64,000 nt of DNA from Setophaga petechia (GCA_024362935.1 JANCRA010000019.1:6754501-6818500); one strand, 5' to 3'; counted from the first letter of the stretch, positions 35,726 through 48,274 are shown. Notes: generated by a model not told the origin, from the letters alone. Translations and numbers: made by a program.

Positions 35726-37045
35726 TGTCATGGTTTGACGCTGGTGCAATGCCAGTGCCCCCATAAAAATATACTCTCTCTGGTGTCTGCTGTGAGATGT
35801 GACCAGGAATAAGCAAAGCAGGACCCCACTTAGAAATAAAGAAAAGAAAACTTTATTAACTAAACAACAACTATATGTAAAAAGAAACACACAGGAAAAA
35901 TGAAAACCTTCCAAAAACATTTCCTCCTCCCCCCCACCAAATTTCCATTACATCCATCCCTCAGATCACCAACTCTTGGTCCATCACTACCCTTTAGATA
36001 ATCAATTCTCAGTTCATCAAGAGGAGAGGAGTCCCTCTTGTGCCATAGGCTTCCCCAGGAAACACAGATGAAACTTCGTGTGTTTCCATGTCACTCGTGG
36101 CACTGCCCGGAGAACATTTGCCATAGTGACTTCTTCTTTCCATGTCCAGTGCTCTCACCACTGCATATAGAGCCACTTTTAGGGTTTTCTTTTTAAGGAT
36201 GCTTTGTCCTGTTCCAAAAGGAGCACAGTCTCTCACCTTCGGGACTCCTGTCCCCACCAAATTTCACCCCCTGGGGCCAAGGGGTACCAACACCAAACCC
36301 TCTTGGCTCTGAGCCATTGCCTCCCCCTAGATGCAGTCTCTGTGTCACAGGAAACATGGTTCTGTCTATGGCTATACAAGAAAAGTCCAGTCAAGGCCAC
36401 TCCATTATCTCTTCCCACCTAAGATTCTTCTCTACTCTTCTGACATCTTTCACTTGCACGAACTTTCATCACACTTACCCATTTCCTCCTCCATTTCATC
36501 TCTATCTCTCTTCTCATTCAGGTCCTGGAAGATCAGTATTTGTAAGGTTTCCACTATTCAAGAAAAAAGTTAAAATCTCAGGCTCTGCCTGCTGAGGGCT
36601 CCCACGCTGCCCAGCCAGCACCTTCTCGCCACAGCTCCCCCTTCTCCTTCTCCCGGCCGTGCTATCAAATTTAAAGGTAGCACAGGCACAGGCTGGCTCT
36701 CACCCTCTCTCTCTCTCTCTCTGGGGCAGGGGAGTGGCTGTCCGATGCCTCCTGGTACTTCTCCACCCTTCTATCCTCAAAAGTCTCTTCACCTCTCATC
36801 TCTGTCCAAGGCCCAGGCCTATCTCACCCAGCCGCATGGCTTCCTGCTGGGCAGGGGAGGTCTGAACCTTTCCCTGTGGGAACCCAAGAGAGAAGTTTCC
36901 TAGAAGTCCTCTGCTTTTAACCCCTGTGTTCTCAGAGGTGTACCCATGTTCCCAGTGGCCACACCAGGTGCTAATATTCAAATCTGAACACCGATTAGCT
37001 TAACCACAGCATCCCAGAAAACTCCCTTCCTCTCAAACCACAACA
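35726..37045 (-). mobile_element. Solo LTR of an ERVL-class element, 5-bp TSD
   Basis: A 1,320-bp block with near-matching inverted ends: it starts TGTCATGGTTTGA and ends TCAAACCACAACA. It is flanked by the 5-bp direct repeat GTCTT (35721-35725 and 37046-37050). A single LTR without internal sequence indicates recombination between two LTRs. The 5-bp duplication suggests the ERVL class. On the minus strand, TTTAAA in a GC-rich region (about 36670) followed by an AATAAA near 35853 gives the likely transcription direction. It includes a (CT)n run at 36703-36721. Small open frames inside are not genes. Confidence 0.8.
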
Positions 37046-39438
37046 GTCTTCTACAATCTTTGTCTGCTACAAAGTGCCTGGAGTTTGTTTGAACCCACAA
37101 AGTCACTGAACCCAGCCTAGCCAAGTCCTCCCCAAGTCTGTGGCTAATGACTATGGGTCCCTATGCACAGCACCAGAGCTACATTGCAAATGTTTCTAGT
37201 TCTGTGTGTCTGATAAGGAAAAGACAAGAAGAGGTCCTTTTCCCTCCTTATGTAAAAAATATCTTGATGCAGGTTAAGCAAATATAATAAAGCAAAGAGA
37301 ATGAGCTAGTTGCATTTCAAGGTTTGTTTGGGAAGTATAGTATAGAGTTTTCTGGACTGGAAACTAAACGATCTGATTTTTATCCTAATGCCCAATGTGA
37401 TACTATGTGTGCCAATTATGTCCTATGCATGCCTGAAATTCTTCCATCTTTGTGCCAGAGCTTCTTACCTTTCAGTTAAGAGACCACAGTTTATGAAGAG
37501 CTTTAGCAGCTGCTGGTAAACTCAATGTTTAAATTATATTTCATGATATATCTAGATCTATCAACTGCAAAGTTGATAGATCCCACTAGATAGACCCACT
37601 GAAGTAAAATATTCATTGATCAGTGCTCAAAATCTGTGGCTATTTGATGTTTGTCTTTACCTTGGCCCGTGACTCAGAAGGAAGAGATCCGGGAAGTGTT
37701 AACTGAAGTTTAGGCAAGATCTTGTGAGTTCATACCTCTAGCCAGTTCATGTCTACACTGAAATATTGTCTATCTAGGACTAAACTATCTAAGACTAAAC
37801 TATTATCACTCCAAGAGATTTCGTAATAAAATTATAGGGATTATATCTCTTTCAATGCAAGGGATGGCTGCCTGAATATAAACCCAAGTTATTAGTTTTC
37901 CAGCTGTACTGAGTTTTGGAGACAGATATTTAAAATGAAAGACTGAGGAAGTCTGACAAAAAATAAAAGGAAAGAGAAAAAAAAAGAAAGTTATTATTAA
38001 CCTCCTTTACACCTAGGATATATTAATTGAAATCAACAGTAAAATTTAAAAAAACCCAACACTTCTGTGTAAATAACACTTTAGTTATTTATTTTTAAGT
38101 TTTAATTTTCTCTTTATGGAATCTCAGTCAATCAGGTATAGTTTTTTAGGGAGGATCAACCAGGACCAGGTCCTTCCCTCTTTGCAACTGTGGGCAGAAA
38201 GTCAAAGAAAAGAAAAAAAGTAATAAAATACATTAAATCCTTACAGATAGTGTTTTTATGGTTCAGAGACAAAGGAACACAGTCACTGATTTCTAGACTT
38301 CACACAAGAGGAACAACCTACAGACACTTAGCATCACTCTTTCTTGGGAAACCTACATTTCTTTTCAGGACGAGCTAAAATAAAAAGAGCATTTTACACT
38401 ACTACAGAGCTTTTCTGGTAGTTAGGCACATTAGTCCCCCATCAGTGTCCCATGGTTTCTGTGTCTGTATCTGTACTGAGATGATATCAGATCAGGAAAT
38501 GTCCATGGAGGTGCTGCTTTGCTAATCCAAATTTCCCTTTCAGGCTTCATCAGCAGATGTCGACAGGCTAAGGTGTGCCAGGTTTTTCAGACAAGATGAA
38601 TCTTTGTCTTTAAATTCTAATATTCAAGCAGCAAAGGAGATAAAAATGTTTCCAGTAAATCTGAGTTTGTTCAATATTCAAATTAAGGAGATTAGATTGT
38701 GCAAAGCACATCGTGAAACTACAAGTAGGAGTGTCTTCCCTTCTCTCTGCCGATCCAAAATCTAGTGTAGATATGGGTATAAATTAGCATAATCAGGGAC
38801 TATTAGAACATTCAGCAGCCTCTGAAGTGCTTACTAAGGAATACTTTGAAGTAAAAAATAACCTCTTTTCCTCCTTCAGCTGGTTTGCATATGGTCCTTT
38901 TGCTGCTACATGCTTGAAGCTGGGCATGGAAGAAGATAATGTAGGGCATTGTGTAGGCCTCGGTGTTGGGGCTAGTTGGGGCACTTTCATGGTTTATTTA
39001 TGCCACAAGGAGTTTTGAAGAATCAAAACCTGTCCCTTTAATTCCTGTTGTGATAAAAGTATAAGGAATAGAGATACAAGCATTGACAAGCTTCCTGATG
39101 AGAAGTCCCGTGTGTGGTAAGCCATGCCACCTAGTGCCAGCCCCCATGGATGTGCCAGCTGGAACAGCAGCTGCAGCTTGTGGGAGTGCTCCTGAGCTGA
39201 CAAAAACCTCTTTCTGAGTTGCACTTGAGTTACTCTGCCCTGAGCTTTCAAATATGACTCAGCCAAAAGTCAGATCAGGCAGTTGGATCCAGGGAGTAGA
39301 AATGCTCCAAACCTGTGGTTTTGTGGTTATCCACAAAGCTCTACCTGCACAGATTTCAACAGCATCCCACATGTTTCATGTTCTGTTCCATCTGCTCTGA
39401 GATCAGCAAGCTAAATTGAAATTCTTGGTGCTATTTAG

Positions 39439-39571
39439 GTGCAGTTGCTGAACCTTTTCTCAGGGGAGCAGTTCTCTTTTCCTGCACATCGATGGCTGGC
39501 CAAGGACCAGGCTGATGGGGAAATATCTGTGGAGGTTCCTGTTTTCCAGCAGGGTCAGCCTATTCTTCCAG
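39439..39571 (+). CDS. RP1: PLAT domain 1, third exon (exon C)
   Basis: 133 nt, phase 0 to phase 1, with acceptor ctatttag and donor CCAG followed by GTAAGC. It reads VQLLNLFSGEQFSFPAHRWL and then AKDQADGEISVEVPV, the C-terminal PLAT strands. The HRWLAxDxxDGEIxxE motif closes most LOXHD1-type repeats. It ends in a short linker, QQGQPILP. The usual FxC before the Trp is replaced by FPAH, so one typical cysteine is absent. Confidence 0.87.
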
Positions 39572-40316
39572 GTAAGCACAACACAACGTCAGCAAAGTCA
39601 GAGCCCAGACTGATGTTGATAGAGGTGAGTTCATTATTTTTCATCAGGCCCTCTATTACTTTTTGGCTGCCACAACACTTTTTCTGCTTTGCTTTCCTGT
39701 TGTTACTGTGCATAGTCAGGTGAAAAGTAAAAAAGCACTGGAAAAGAAATGAGAGAGTCTTTAATGCTTTAAATTTCACACATTCTTTAAACGGATTCCT
39801 TGTTTGGTAAGATTTTCCGTGATTATGTTTGGTTTAAGACAAAGGCAGTAGTAAAGACATGTCAGATATGTAACCACCATGAAGCCAGCTTATGAGCTAG
39901 ATCACAAACTCTCAGTTGTTTTCAATAACTGAGGATTATAGCTCCAAGGTTACTATTGTAGCTGTTTCATTCTCTTTCTGGTAAGCGGCTCAGACTTCCA
40001 GAATACTTTTAAATTTGGATATGGAATAAAACTTTCAGAATAAATATTTCAGGAGGCTATAGGTGTTAAAATCTCCATTATTCACAGAGAGATTGTATAG
40101 TAATTCTAAAGGTGAATGTTTCCAAAGGATATGAACATTATTGGGTGTTGCTGTTGTTGCACTGTTTTAGCGTCCTGCTCTACAACCTGTCCCTGATGAT
40201 GCTAATGGTCCCTCTGCTTGATCAGTGCAAAGGGGGTGGAAAGTCTGTGCTTGTTCATCCCTTCTCTCCAATTGGCATTGTCCTTTTCTGGAAATTTCTA
40301 AGAAAATTACAAGGGT

Positions 40317-40725
40317 GTCGCTATCGGACACGAAAGAACACAAGCACACCCACTCTCAAGGTGAAGGAAAAAAGGGACCTTTATTTTTCTGAGTCCTATA
40401 TTTATAGTTTTACAAAGGTGACAGTGGATTGGAGGGTGACAGTGACACCTCTCCAATGACACTGGTTAAACCAACAGTCCATCAACTCTCTCCTCCTCCA
40501 TCGAAGGAACGCAAACAATAAATTATTTACAAGAAAATGCGTGATAAAATTCCTTACAAGAATGTCAACATCAGAAGGCTTAGAAAATCTTAAAAAAACA
40601 GGGTGACACAAAGGCTTAGCAAGAGCAGTGTGTCCTGGGAGAGATATGGATGAGGGAACAAGAATACTGTGGCAGATTCTCATCCTATTGGGGTGTGATG
40701 CTAGAGGGGGAAAAGCCATAGCATC
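40317..40725 (-). mobile_element. ERVK-type LTR or LTR fragment
   Basis: The plus strand begins tgtcgctatcggacacgaaa at 40317. Read on the minus strand, a TATA-like ctataaata is followed about 25 bases later by AATAAA and then the LTR end, the normal order for an R/U5 region. The other end lies near 40725 (aaaagccatagcatca), but no target-site duplication was found, so the limits are provisional. Confidence 0.5.
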
Positions 40726-41592
40726 ACTGGTATTACTTGTGCGAGGACTTCACTAGAACAAGATCCACCTGGGACATGTTCTCTTCTCTTTCCCACAAAA
40801 ATCGTTATCGGCTGCAGAGGACAAAATTAATGGAATGAGAGAAACTTCCATTCTAAGTTCTCTAAAAACTTTGAAACAACTTTTTCAGAATGTTTAACAA
40901 CTTATTAGTGCTTTATGGTGTGTCTATGGTCCCTTGTGTTGATCTTGCAAAGTTGAAATCGTAACAGGTATTTCAGTGGTAACAGATATTGTGGGTGCAG
41001 GCTAGAGGAAGAGAATATATACAAATAAAACTGAGGGACAGAAGTCTAGAAAATGGATGTGGGACAACTTACCTTGGGACATTTATGATATGAGATGGGT
41101 GACCTGGAGTTATATTTATGCTTCTCTGTGATGACTGAGCTCTGACATTAAGAACCATCTTAAGAAGATCAGAAAAAACAGATTTGTGCCTCAAAAATAT
41201 GTTTTAAGAGAAAAAGAATAATTGGGGAGATTTCCCCCAGTACTTAGCAGATGTCAATGGCTCATAAGATTCTCTAGAGAGAGAGAAAGGCCCATCCACA
41301 TTAACCACAATGATTTCTGGTCCTAGGTGGTCTTGATCTTCATGACAAGAGAAGCTTCAGAGGCACTCAGCCTGCTTCCTCATAGATTTGGTCTCTTTGG
41401 TCAGGAGACCAATTCTGTTTTTACTTGGGGACATACAAACACACTAGTATAAAAAGTCAAGTGTCTCCTCACCCCTTTGAATAAATGCTAATTAATGATA
41501 ATTGACATATTGTATTGAATATGCTCTATTACCCTATTTGCAGTATATTTTCTTTCCCAAATGTCCTCTTGTTTAAATATCCTGAGATGCAG

Positions 41593-41735
41593 ACCTCAAC
41601 AACCTCAGCTGGTTAGCACATGGTGCTAATAATGCGAAGGTTGTGGATTCAATCCCTATATGGGCTGTTCACTTAAGAATTGTGGTCAATGATCCCTGTG
41701 GGTCCCTTCCAACACAGAATATTCTGTGATTCTCT
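41593..41735 (+). mobile_element. tRNA-Ile-derived SINE with CR1-like tail (TguSINE1 type)
   Basis: The head, from about 41603 (ctcagctggttagcacatgg, tgctaataatgcgaagg, ggattcaatccctat), matches a tRNA-Ile(AAT) with its A box, anticodon arm and B box still visible. It runs into a CR1-like terminus (gggtcccttccaacacagaa, then ttctgtgattct). This composite structure is that of TguSINE1, a SINE described from zebra finch. It is the strongest clue to a passerine source. Mismatched stems and a missing acceptor stem rule out a working tRNA gene. Confidence 0.8.
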
Positions 41736-43694
41736 GAGCATCCTAATTTTTGGGCTCTTTTTGAGTAGCAGCTTTCCTTGTTTCAGAAGGGAAGATACAA
41801 TGAAAGATTTTTATTACTGAGTAATCTTCATGCATGAAAAGCACAAAGGCACACTTACAACCAACCTCTCAATCTGCATTTTGTAGTTAACAATTTCTCT
41901 CTCACACAAGGGAGGAAGAAAAGAGTTTCTGTGCATTTCTACCAGCTTCAGTGTAAAAGGGGTCATGCAGAAGGCTTTGGAGAAGGCAGTTTCATCTCTG
42001 ATTTAGTAATTGAAAGACAACCCTTGTGTCTTTTTGCCAGTGTTATATTTCTGCATGAGACAGTGTAAAGGGAACACAGCTTTTAACTTCAGAGAAGATA
42101 GTTTGATAACAGAACAGTGAAGGGGTTTGGATTCAATGTGAAAGAGAGATGATGAGAGGCACTTTAAAACCAATTTCTGAATAGAAAGAGGCTGAAGCAC
42201 TCTCTGATTTAACATTCTTTTTTATTCAAAGGAAAAACATGGGAATTAAACTGTTAAGAAGTGTTACATAGAGACTTTGTTGCTATAATGCTGGAGGACT
42301 GAGCAGCATTCATTTGACGTTTTATCCTCTCCCATTCTACTTTTTGTCCCTGTCTGCTCATGGTTTATGACACAATCATTAATTATATCCTGAGAATAAA
42401 TCAGTGTTGGTAGCTGATGGATCTTTCCTTTTCTTCTTACAGGAATTAGAAAGCAAGTAGTTTTTGAAGGAGGAAATTGTTGCAATAGAGCATTATTGTG
42501 GTCCTATGCATGGAATTGGTGGTCTAGAGAAATTAATTCTCTCCCTCTGCTGTGGTCTGTTCATGGGGCATGTGTTCATTTAGGTGCTGCGAAGAAAACA
42601 TTGGGCAAATAAATAGATCAGGTGGTGACACATGAAATTATATGGGTAAAGTTCAGTATGAATTAACAACTGCTAAACAAAAACTATTTTGAGTATTGAG
42701 ACAGGCATACACTGGGAGAAATAGTGCCTGATTATGGTGCTAAGTCAAGGGTGTCAAAAGCTTCTGTGTGTTAAATGTGGCTGGCCTTTGCTACATATTT
42801 CAGAGGAGCTCAGAGGCTTGATCTCAAAATGAGTTGGCTCTCATGCCAGAAGGAAATTACCACTTGTGTTCTGTGTGGGCACATTAAAACCTGTGCAGGC
42901 TGTTTAGTGTTTTTGCTAAATGATTACCATTATCCAAATTGAATTCTTTAAAGATAGCTTGTTTAGTAACAAGCACAGAAACCCTGTTTAAATAAATGAG
43001 AGAAAATAATGAAAAAAATAAGGACGAATGGAAAAATTGCAACACTGACCAGCCACCTAGCATAATTGAGGATATGGGCTGATGGTGAATAAATCTTCAG
43101 TGCTTATTAAAGGAAGGTGTTTGGCCATCAGAAGAGTGAGATCTGGAAGCAACCTCCTTCACAGAATTACAGCCAAGCTTCATAACGTGTTTCAAACAGA
43201 AACTGACAATTGAATGATGATAATGTTGATGCTGTTTTGGACCCAATAGTTCAGAAACTCTTTTCTGCTTGCAAGACAGAGAAGCACACGGACACCTACC
43301 CTTGGAAGAAGAGCTTGTGTGCCAGAAAATGAGGTTTTCCCTTCCCCTTTCATTCTCTCTATACCTCATCTGGTCAAACAAAATATTGTTAGTGTATATT
43401 GGCATAAATTTCGCCTTTCCCCTGTTAATATGAAAGATTATCATTGCAAGTTTTATCTTACTTCTGGATTTTATGGAGTTCCTACATCTGCATTTTAAGT
43501 ATCACAGTTTTATATTGGTAGATATTTTTATATAACATAGTCTTTAGTTTCATCATATTTTAACTTACATTTAGTTTTACTTGCAATATCCATTCTTATA
43601 AGTTAAATGATTTTTATTGAATTTAAGTCTTAGTTGTTTTGCCCTAAATTTATACACTTTAAAGAATTTCCACATGGAATATAGAGAGGTTACT

Positions 43695-43828
43695 TATCCC
43701 TGGAAGCATTCAAAGACAGGTTGGACATGGATCTGAGTGACCTGATGTAACTGAGGATGTCCATGATCATGGCAAGGGCTAGATAGTCTTTAAAGGTCTC
43801 TTCCAAACCAAACCATTCTATGATTCTA
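43695..43828 (+). mobile_element. CR1 3' tail fragment
   Basis: Shows 'ggaagcattcaaagacaggt', 'tggacatggatctgagtgac', then 'taaaggtctcttccaaacc' and the terminus 'attctatgattct', a typical CR1 3' end in + orientation. Confidence 0.85.
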
Positions 43829-44315
43829 TCCTGTAGCATTAATTGCTAAAATAACAAAACAATGCAGTGTTCTGAGTTTTGAGGTCCTAGAAAACTAAAA
43901 TTATGGCACTAGATTTTAGCCTCTTTGGTTAACCAGTGCATTCAAAATGGTAATGGCTCCCATTGCTTTTTATAGTTTTGATCTCACCACTAATGGTGAC
44001 TCTAATCTTGGATTTACATTATTTACTTTTCAGTTTATGATGATTTCAAATGTTGCTGCTCCAAGATATGTTACCAAGGACTTAAAATTACCTTCTGTTT
44101 GCATTCTACACAAGTGACAGTCTGGGACACAACAATAAATGCAACAACCATAAAAAACATAAAAGCAACTGTATATTTTATTTTATTGAATAGGATTTTT
44201 AAAGTTTTATACCCTGTCCTTTACACAGATGTCTTTGGACTCTACAGCCAGCTGATGTTATTGTAACTATATAATAGTGCTTGTGATATGAAAAGTTGTC
44301 ATCTTTTATTGTCAG

Positions 44316-44467
44316 TGACTGTCTACAAAGTGCATGTGACAACAGGAGACCTGTGGAACGCTGGAACTGAGGCTGATGTCTATATTTCTGTCTATGGAGA
44401 AAGAGGTGATACAGGATCAAGACAGCTGCTCAGGTCACAGACATCCAAGAAATTTTTAAAAGGACAA
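44316..44467 (+). CDS. RP1: PLAT domain 2, first exon (exon D)
   Basis: 152 nt, phase 1 to phase 0, with acceptor ttttattgtcag and donor CAAGTAAGT. It reads VTVYKVHVTTGDLWNAGTEA and then VYISVYGERGDTGSR, ending in KKFLKGQ. The V-x-V-x-TGD-x-x-x-AGT-(E/D)A-x-V-x-I-x-x-x-G-(E/D)RGDTG pattern is a very typical PLAT N-terminal half, closer to the LOXHD1 consensus than domain 1. Its 3' border falls at the same structural point as exon A, before the strand that leads to xLGxLYKI. Confidence 0.88.
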
Positions 44468-45070
44468 GTAAGTGAAAGGGCATTTTTTGATATGTTTGTC
44501 TGGCTTTTCTCTCTCTGGTGGGTGGTGATTTCAAGAAAGATGCCGTTAGAAAAGAGATATTTACTACATTCCAGTGGCTCCCCAAAATTCCCTAATTAAG
44601 TTCCAAATACTTTCTAAGGTTATACCAGTGCTTTTGGAAGTGAGAATTTTCATTTAAAAAATAGGTAAGCTGTGCACTTTTGGTTTTCATTCTTCTAAAA
44701 TTTTTATTTAATAAGCAAAGAGGAAATGAAATTTCATTTTATACCTGCGTTTCTAATGTTGAAATCTCCTGTAATTTGTAATTGTTTAGCCATTGATGCT
44801 TTCAACAGGTTTCTCTTTCCTGACTTTGATCCCATTAATTTGAATGGCACTACTCCCATTAGCAAAGTGATCAGGCTTACTTCTGCTTCTGTTTCAGGAA
44901 ACCTGACCTTCCTGTTTTGCTCTCACTTTATCATCAGCTAGTATTTCAAATTATGATCTTGAAAAAAGTTATATTGACAAAGTTATAAGGGTTCTTGGGT
45001 CTTCAGAATTGTGTGGCTGAAGAATGCTCTGCTTTTTACATTTTTCTGAAATTTTGTGGGTTGATTACAG

Positions 45071-45149
45071 ACTGACATCTTTGCTGTTGAAGCTGTGCAC
45101 CTTGGATGTTTGTACAAGATTATTATAGGACACAATGGGCTTGGATCAG
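45071..45149 (+). CDS. RP1: PLAT domain 2, second exon (exon E)
   Basis: 79 nt, phase 0 to phase 1, with acceptor ttgattacag and donor TCAG followed by GTCAGA. It reads TDIFAVEAVHLGCLYKIIIG and ends HNGLGSG. This is the LGxLYKIxIGHNGxG segment of PLAT. Domain 2 is interrupted by an extra intron here, at the Gly before the conserved Trp, which domain 1 lacks. Confidence 0.88.
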
Positions 45150-45808
45150 GTCAGAAATCTCACCTGCACTCTACTCTCAACCATTATGTTAAAGACAGAA
45201 TCTAATAGTAATTTTTTACTAATCCCTGTTAAAAACTGTGAGGGGGAATGTTTTCATGTTAAACATTGCTTGTGTCTTGTATTAAAGTTAAAATGAGCTA
45301 TTATAATTTTAGATGGATTAGCATTATCAGTTGCACTGTAAAGATGCAATTGAAGAGTTTTGTAACACTATCTTGTCATTAGACTTCCAATTAATGGTGA
45401 AACTTAAAATGCTTGCTGTCAAAAGTCCTATTTTTCAAACTCTTGAACCTAAATACTGTAAACACAGCAACTTATTTTGAGCCATCATAAGCCGCTATAT
45501 AATTTTGTTTTTATTTTGATTGGCAAAACTAATAAGACTCATATGATGGCAAAGTTAAAGGAGGGAGGGATGTCAGCAGGGACAGACTCAGCAGCTTGCA
45601 GGCCTATAAAGAAGCTCCAGAGCACCTAGGGCAGATACTGTCCTCTCTCTAGCTGTGAGGGTAGCTGTCACTCTTTCAACCTACCAGTGGAGCTGCAGAT
45701 TTTGCAGTTCCAGTAGAAGAGAGAAAACTATAGGAAGCCTGACATAATTAAACACTTCTATTTTTCTCTCATGAACAATGTTTTGTTTTTCACTTTATTT
45801 CTTCAAAG

Positions 45809-45884
45809 GAAATGGATGGTTTCTGGAAAAAGTTGTAATCAAGGATCCTGTAACAGATTTGGATTATACTTTTCTTTGTCACAG
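45809..45884 (+). CDS. RP1: PLAT domain 2, third exon (exon F)
   Basis: 76 nt, phase 1 to phase 2, with acceptor atttcttcaaag and donor CACAG followed by GTTGGT. It reads NGWFLEKVVIKDPVTDLDYT and ends FLCHR. WFLExVxIxD-x-x-x-x-x-x-YxFxCxRW is the PLAT signature, and both the Trp and the Cys are kept here. Confidence 0.88.
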
Positions 45885-47429
45885 GTTGGTTATATTCAAT
45901 TTGGGTTAGATGTTTAATGAATTTTTAACTAACCTTAGTTTTTCTCCTGAAATATCCTGTAAGAGGAGATATATGTTTCCTAAGAAGGGAGTTGAGACGG
46001 TCTGATTCTTTTTACAGCTCTAAGAGATGTATCTGGTCCAACATTCGTCTTTGAACTAAGGAAAAAGCAATAAAAAGTTCTGTGTGGGAACTTTCTATTC
46101 TCACACCTTTTTAACTATTTAAGATAGGCTTTTGTTACACATTTTCCATATCCAACACCTTGTACCTGACACCAGCAGGTTCATCCGTTCCTCCATGTCA
46201 TGCAATGCAAGGGTTTTCAGAAGAATGGCTTGCTGACTCTTGAGCATGCTGTTCCTGATTTACTGAAGTTAGCATGGAGATTACCTTGTGGTTCAGTGAG
46301 CTCAGGATCAGACTTTAAGATCCTGTGAAATGACAATCACAAATGCAGCTGCCTGACCACATCCCCTTTACTCATTTGCATAGCAACCTCTCACTGAGCT
46401 GCAACATAATTTGAAGCAATCTTAACTTCCCTGCCTTTTCCCATGCAGATGCTGCTGCTCTGATTCTTCTGTTCTATAACTCATTTACAGTTTTATCTAT
46501 GCCTGATTAATCCTCAACACCTTGCTGAAAAATTTTAATCGATAAATATCAGTGCAAATATTAGGAATGGTAAAGTCCAGTCACGTAAGAGTCTAGCTGC
46601 AGCTTGCCAGTGGCACCCCAATTCTATTTCCTCCTCTCACTTCTCTGAGTGAATAAATAACTGCCTGAGACAGCCCAGAGTGAGCGATGTGCACGCTGAA
46701 ACTGATATATGTGTGAGTAAGGGCTTTCTGCCTATCAGATACAGCACCTCATCCTTGCCTGACCTAATTTTGAGTCTGTATTCTAGATGAGATGAACTGC
46801 TATGAAGAGATCTATAATGCTGGCTTCATACATAATTTAGGGAGAGTTCAAATCCATTTCAGGCAGAAAAATACAGGGTATGTGCTAGTTATTATTAGAG
46901 CTTGATGCCGTGCTTGCTATCTTGCTCTGAGTGTGGGCATGCTTTTGACTCAAATGGAGTTAGACTTAACTTACATAAGTAGATGTGTACAAAGGCATTG
47001 TGAAAGTACAGTTCAGACATGGTGAAAGTGTTGCCACTATTGGGTTTGCCTCCTTTTATAGGTATTTTCAGGGCATGGAAGAATTTGCATCTTAGTGTAG
47101 CCTGCTTGCAGACAGGAAGAACGAGCATTGTGATCACTGCACAATTCATGATTGATCTGGGATGAATACGAGTTCTCTGACATGTAACAATTGGGTTAGG
47201 CCCTTTTACCTCAGTCCAGGAAAGCATTTATTGATGTTTCTCCAAGAATAAGAAAGAAAAATAATTTTTCGCCAATGTTAATCTCTTTTTACTAAAGCTG
47301 GATTTTTGTGTTGCTGTTTGTCAGTCTTGAGACTTTAATGCGTAGGACAGCAAGTACTGTATACAAGTGTCATGCATACTTTGGAAGTTGCCAATAAAGG
47401 TTATTACTAAAAGAGATTCTGGTTCTTAG

Positions 47430-47506
47430 GTGGCTGGACCAGGGACAGGATGATGGCAATATTTCTCGAGAACTGCCTGTGACAGATGCCAGCATGCTTC
47501 CAGGAA
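47430..47506 (+). CDS. RP1: PLAT domain 2, fourth exon (exon G)
   Basis: 77 nt, phase 2 to phase 1, with acceptor tctggttcttag and donor GGAA followed by GTAAGT. It reads RWLDQGQDDGNISRELPVTD and then ASMLPG. It completes the RWLDxGxDDGxIxRELP end of PLAT 2. The intron between exons F and G cuts inside the Arg codon before WL. Confidence 0.88.
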
Positions 47507-47591
47507 GTAAGTGAAAATTGGTGGGGAAGAAAATTGTCTCAAAGGGAATAAGAATTTCTGTAAATTAATTACACTGTTTTTAACCACACAG

Positions 47592-47623
47592 GACAAGAGC
47601 TGGAACTCAAGAGAGAAAAAACT
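47592..47623 (+). CDS. RP1: Small linker exon (exon H)
   Basis: 32 nt, phase 1 to phase 0, with acceptor taaccacacag and donor ACT followed by GTAAGA. It encodes RQELELKREKT, a charged linker between PLAT 2 and the following domain. Only the exact fit of both phases and both splice sites supports so short an exon. Without it, exon G (phase 1) could not join exon I (phase 0). Confidence 0.75.
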
Positions 47624-47764
47624 GTAAGAGAATACCTTTTCATTTTAATTTAAACTACTGCAATTCTGCTTTGAGGGAAATCAGGTCAGTTGAATGCTTT
47701 GTATGACAAATTCCTGTGTATCATCTTCTCATAAGTCTTTTCTGTTTGTTGTTTACAAAACTAG

Positions 47765-47894
47765 TGGGCTGCAGAAAAGTGGAAATTTCGGAAAGGCATT
47801 ACACTTCAATTTTACAACAGGCTCACTCATGGCTTCGTTTGCCTCTACCCAGATAGCAGAGTTGATGCTCTTGGTGACAAGAAAAACAAATATG
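47765..47894 (+). CDS. RP1: Beta-trefoil-like region, exon I
   Basis: 130 nt, phase 0 to phase 1, with acceptor ttacaaaactag and donor TATG followed by GTAAAG. It reads WAAEKWKFRKGITLQFYNRL, then THGFVCLYPDSRVDALGDKK. The pattern hydrophobic-x-N-x-x-(H/G)G-FVCL-x-x-D-x-R-V-DALGD resembles a strand pair of an FGF- or fascin-type beta-trefoil. It is clearly not PLAT. I do not recognise it in LOXHD1, so it is a distinctive part of this protein. The fold is an inference from pattern only. Confidence 0.82.
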
Positions 47895-48245
47895 GTAAAG
47901 TATTTTCCATGTGGATGTGTGCATAAGAGATACAAAGAAAGACTTCAATATTGAGATTCCTAAAATGAATAAGAGTATATAATCATAATAAACATTTTCC
48001 TTGCTTAAAATATACATGTGTTAATGACTGTAAGGACTCAGAAAATATATGCTTAGTTTACACACACACACAAATTCTCATACAGTGTCTTGTCGCTGGC
48101 TTTCTTTCACCAAATAAAAAACTTCTTGTTATCTTCAGTTTGGTGCTCCCACAGAACTCACATGGCAAGGACAGCTAGAGTCTTTTGAAACTAGATCCAT
48201 CTAAGATAACAAGCTCGAATTTAGCTAGAGTTTGTTAATAAGGAG

Positions 48246-48274
48246 TATATATATGTGTGTGTGTGTGCGTGTAT
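48246..48274. repeat. (TG)n microsatellite
   Basis: A short TA/TG dinucleotide run in the intron between exons I and J. Confidence 0.8.

Larger units (their letters stand above)
33389..44315 (+). other. Introns among the PLAT domain 1 and 2 exons
   Basis: Apart from the exons at 35355-35441 and 39439-39571, this span holds a solo LTR (35726-37045), an LTR fragment near 40317-40725, a SINE (41593-41735), a CR1 tail (43695-43828) and a 12-bp-arm palindrome (34305-34333). The other open frames are short and unflanked by matching splice sites. Confidence 0.6.

Noticed and set aside
36009..36595. Several open frames on both strands
   Set aside because: All lie within the solo LTR at 35726-37045 and show no viral or cellular protein pattern.
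41603..41665. A functional tRNA-Ile gene
   Set aside because: The B box and stems carry mismatches, there is no clean acceptor stem, and it runs straight into a CR1-like tail, so it is a SINE head.
45540..45725. A promoter or LTR fragment with 'cctataaag'
   Set aside because: Only a TATA-like word in somewhat GC-richer sequence; no LTR ends or target-site duplication.
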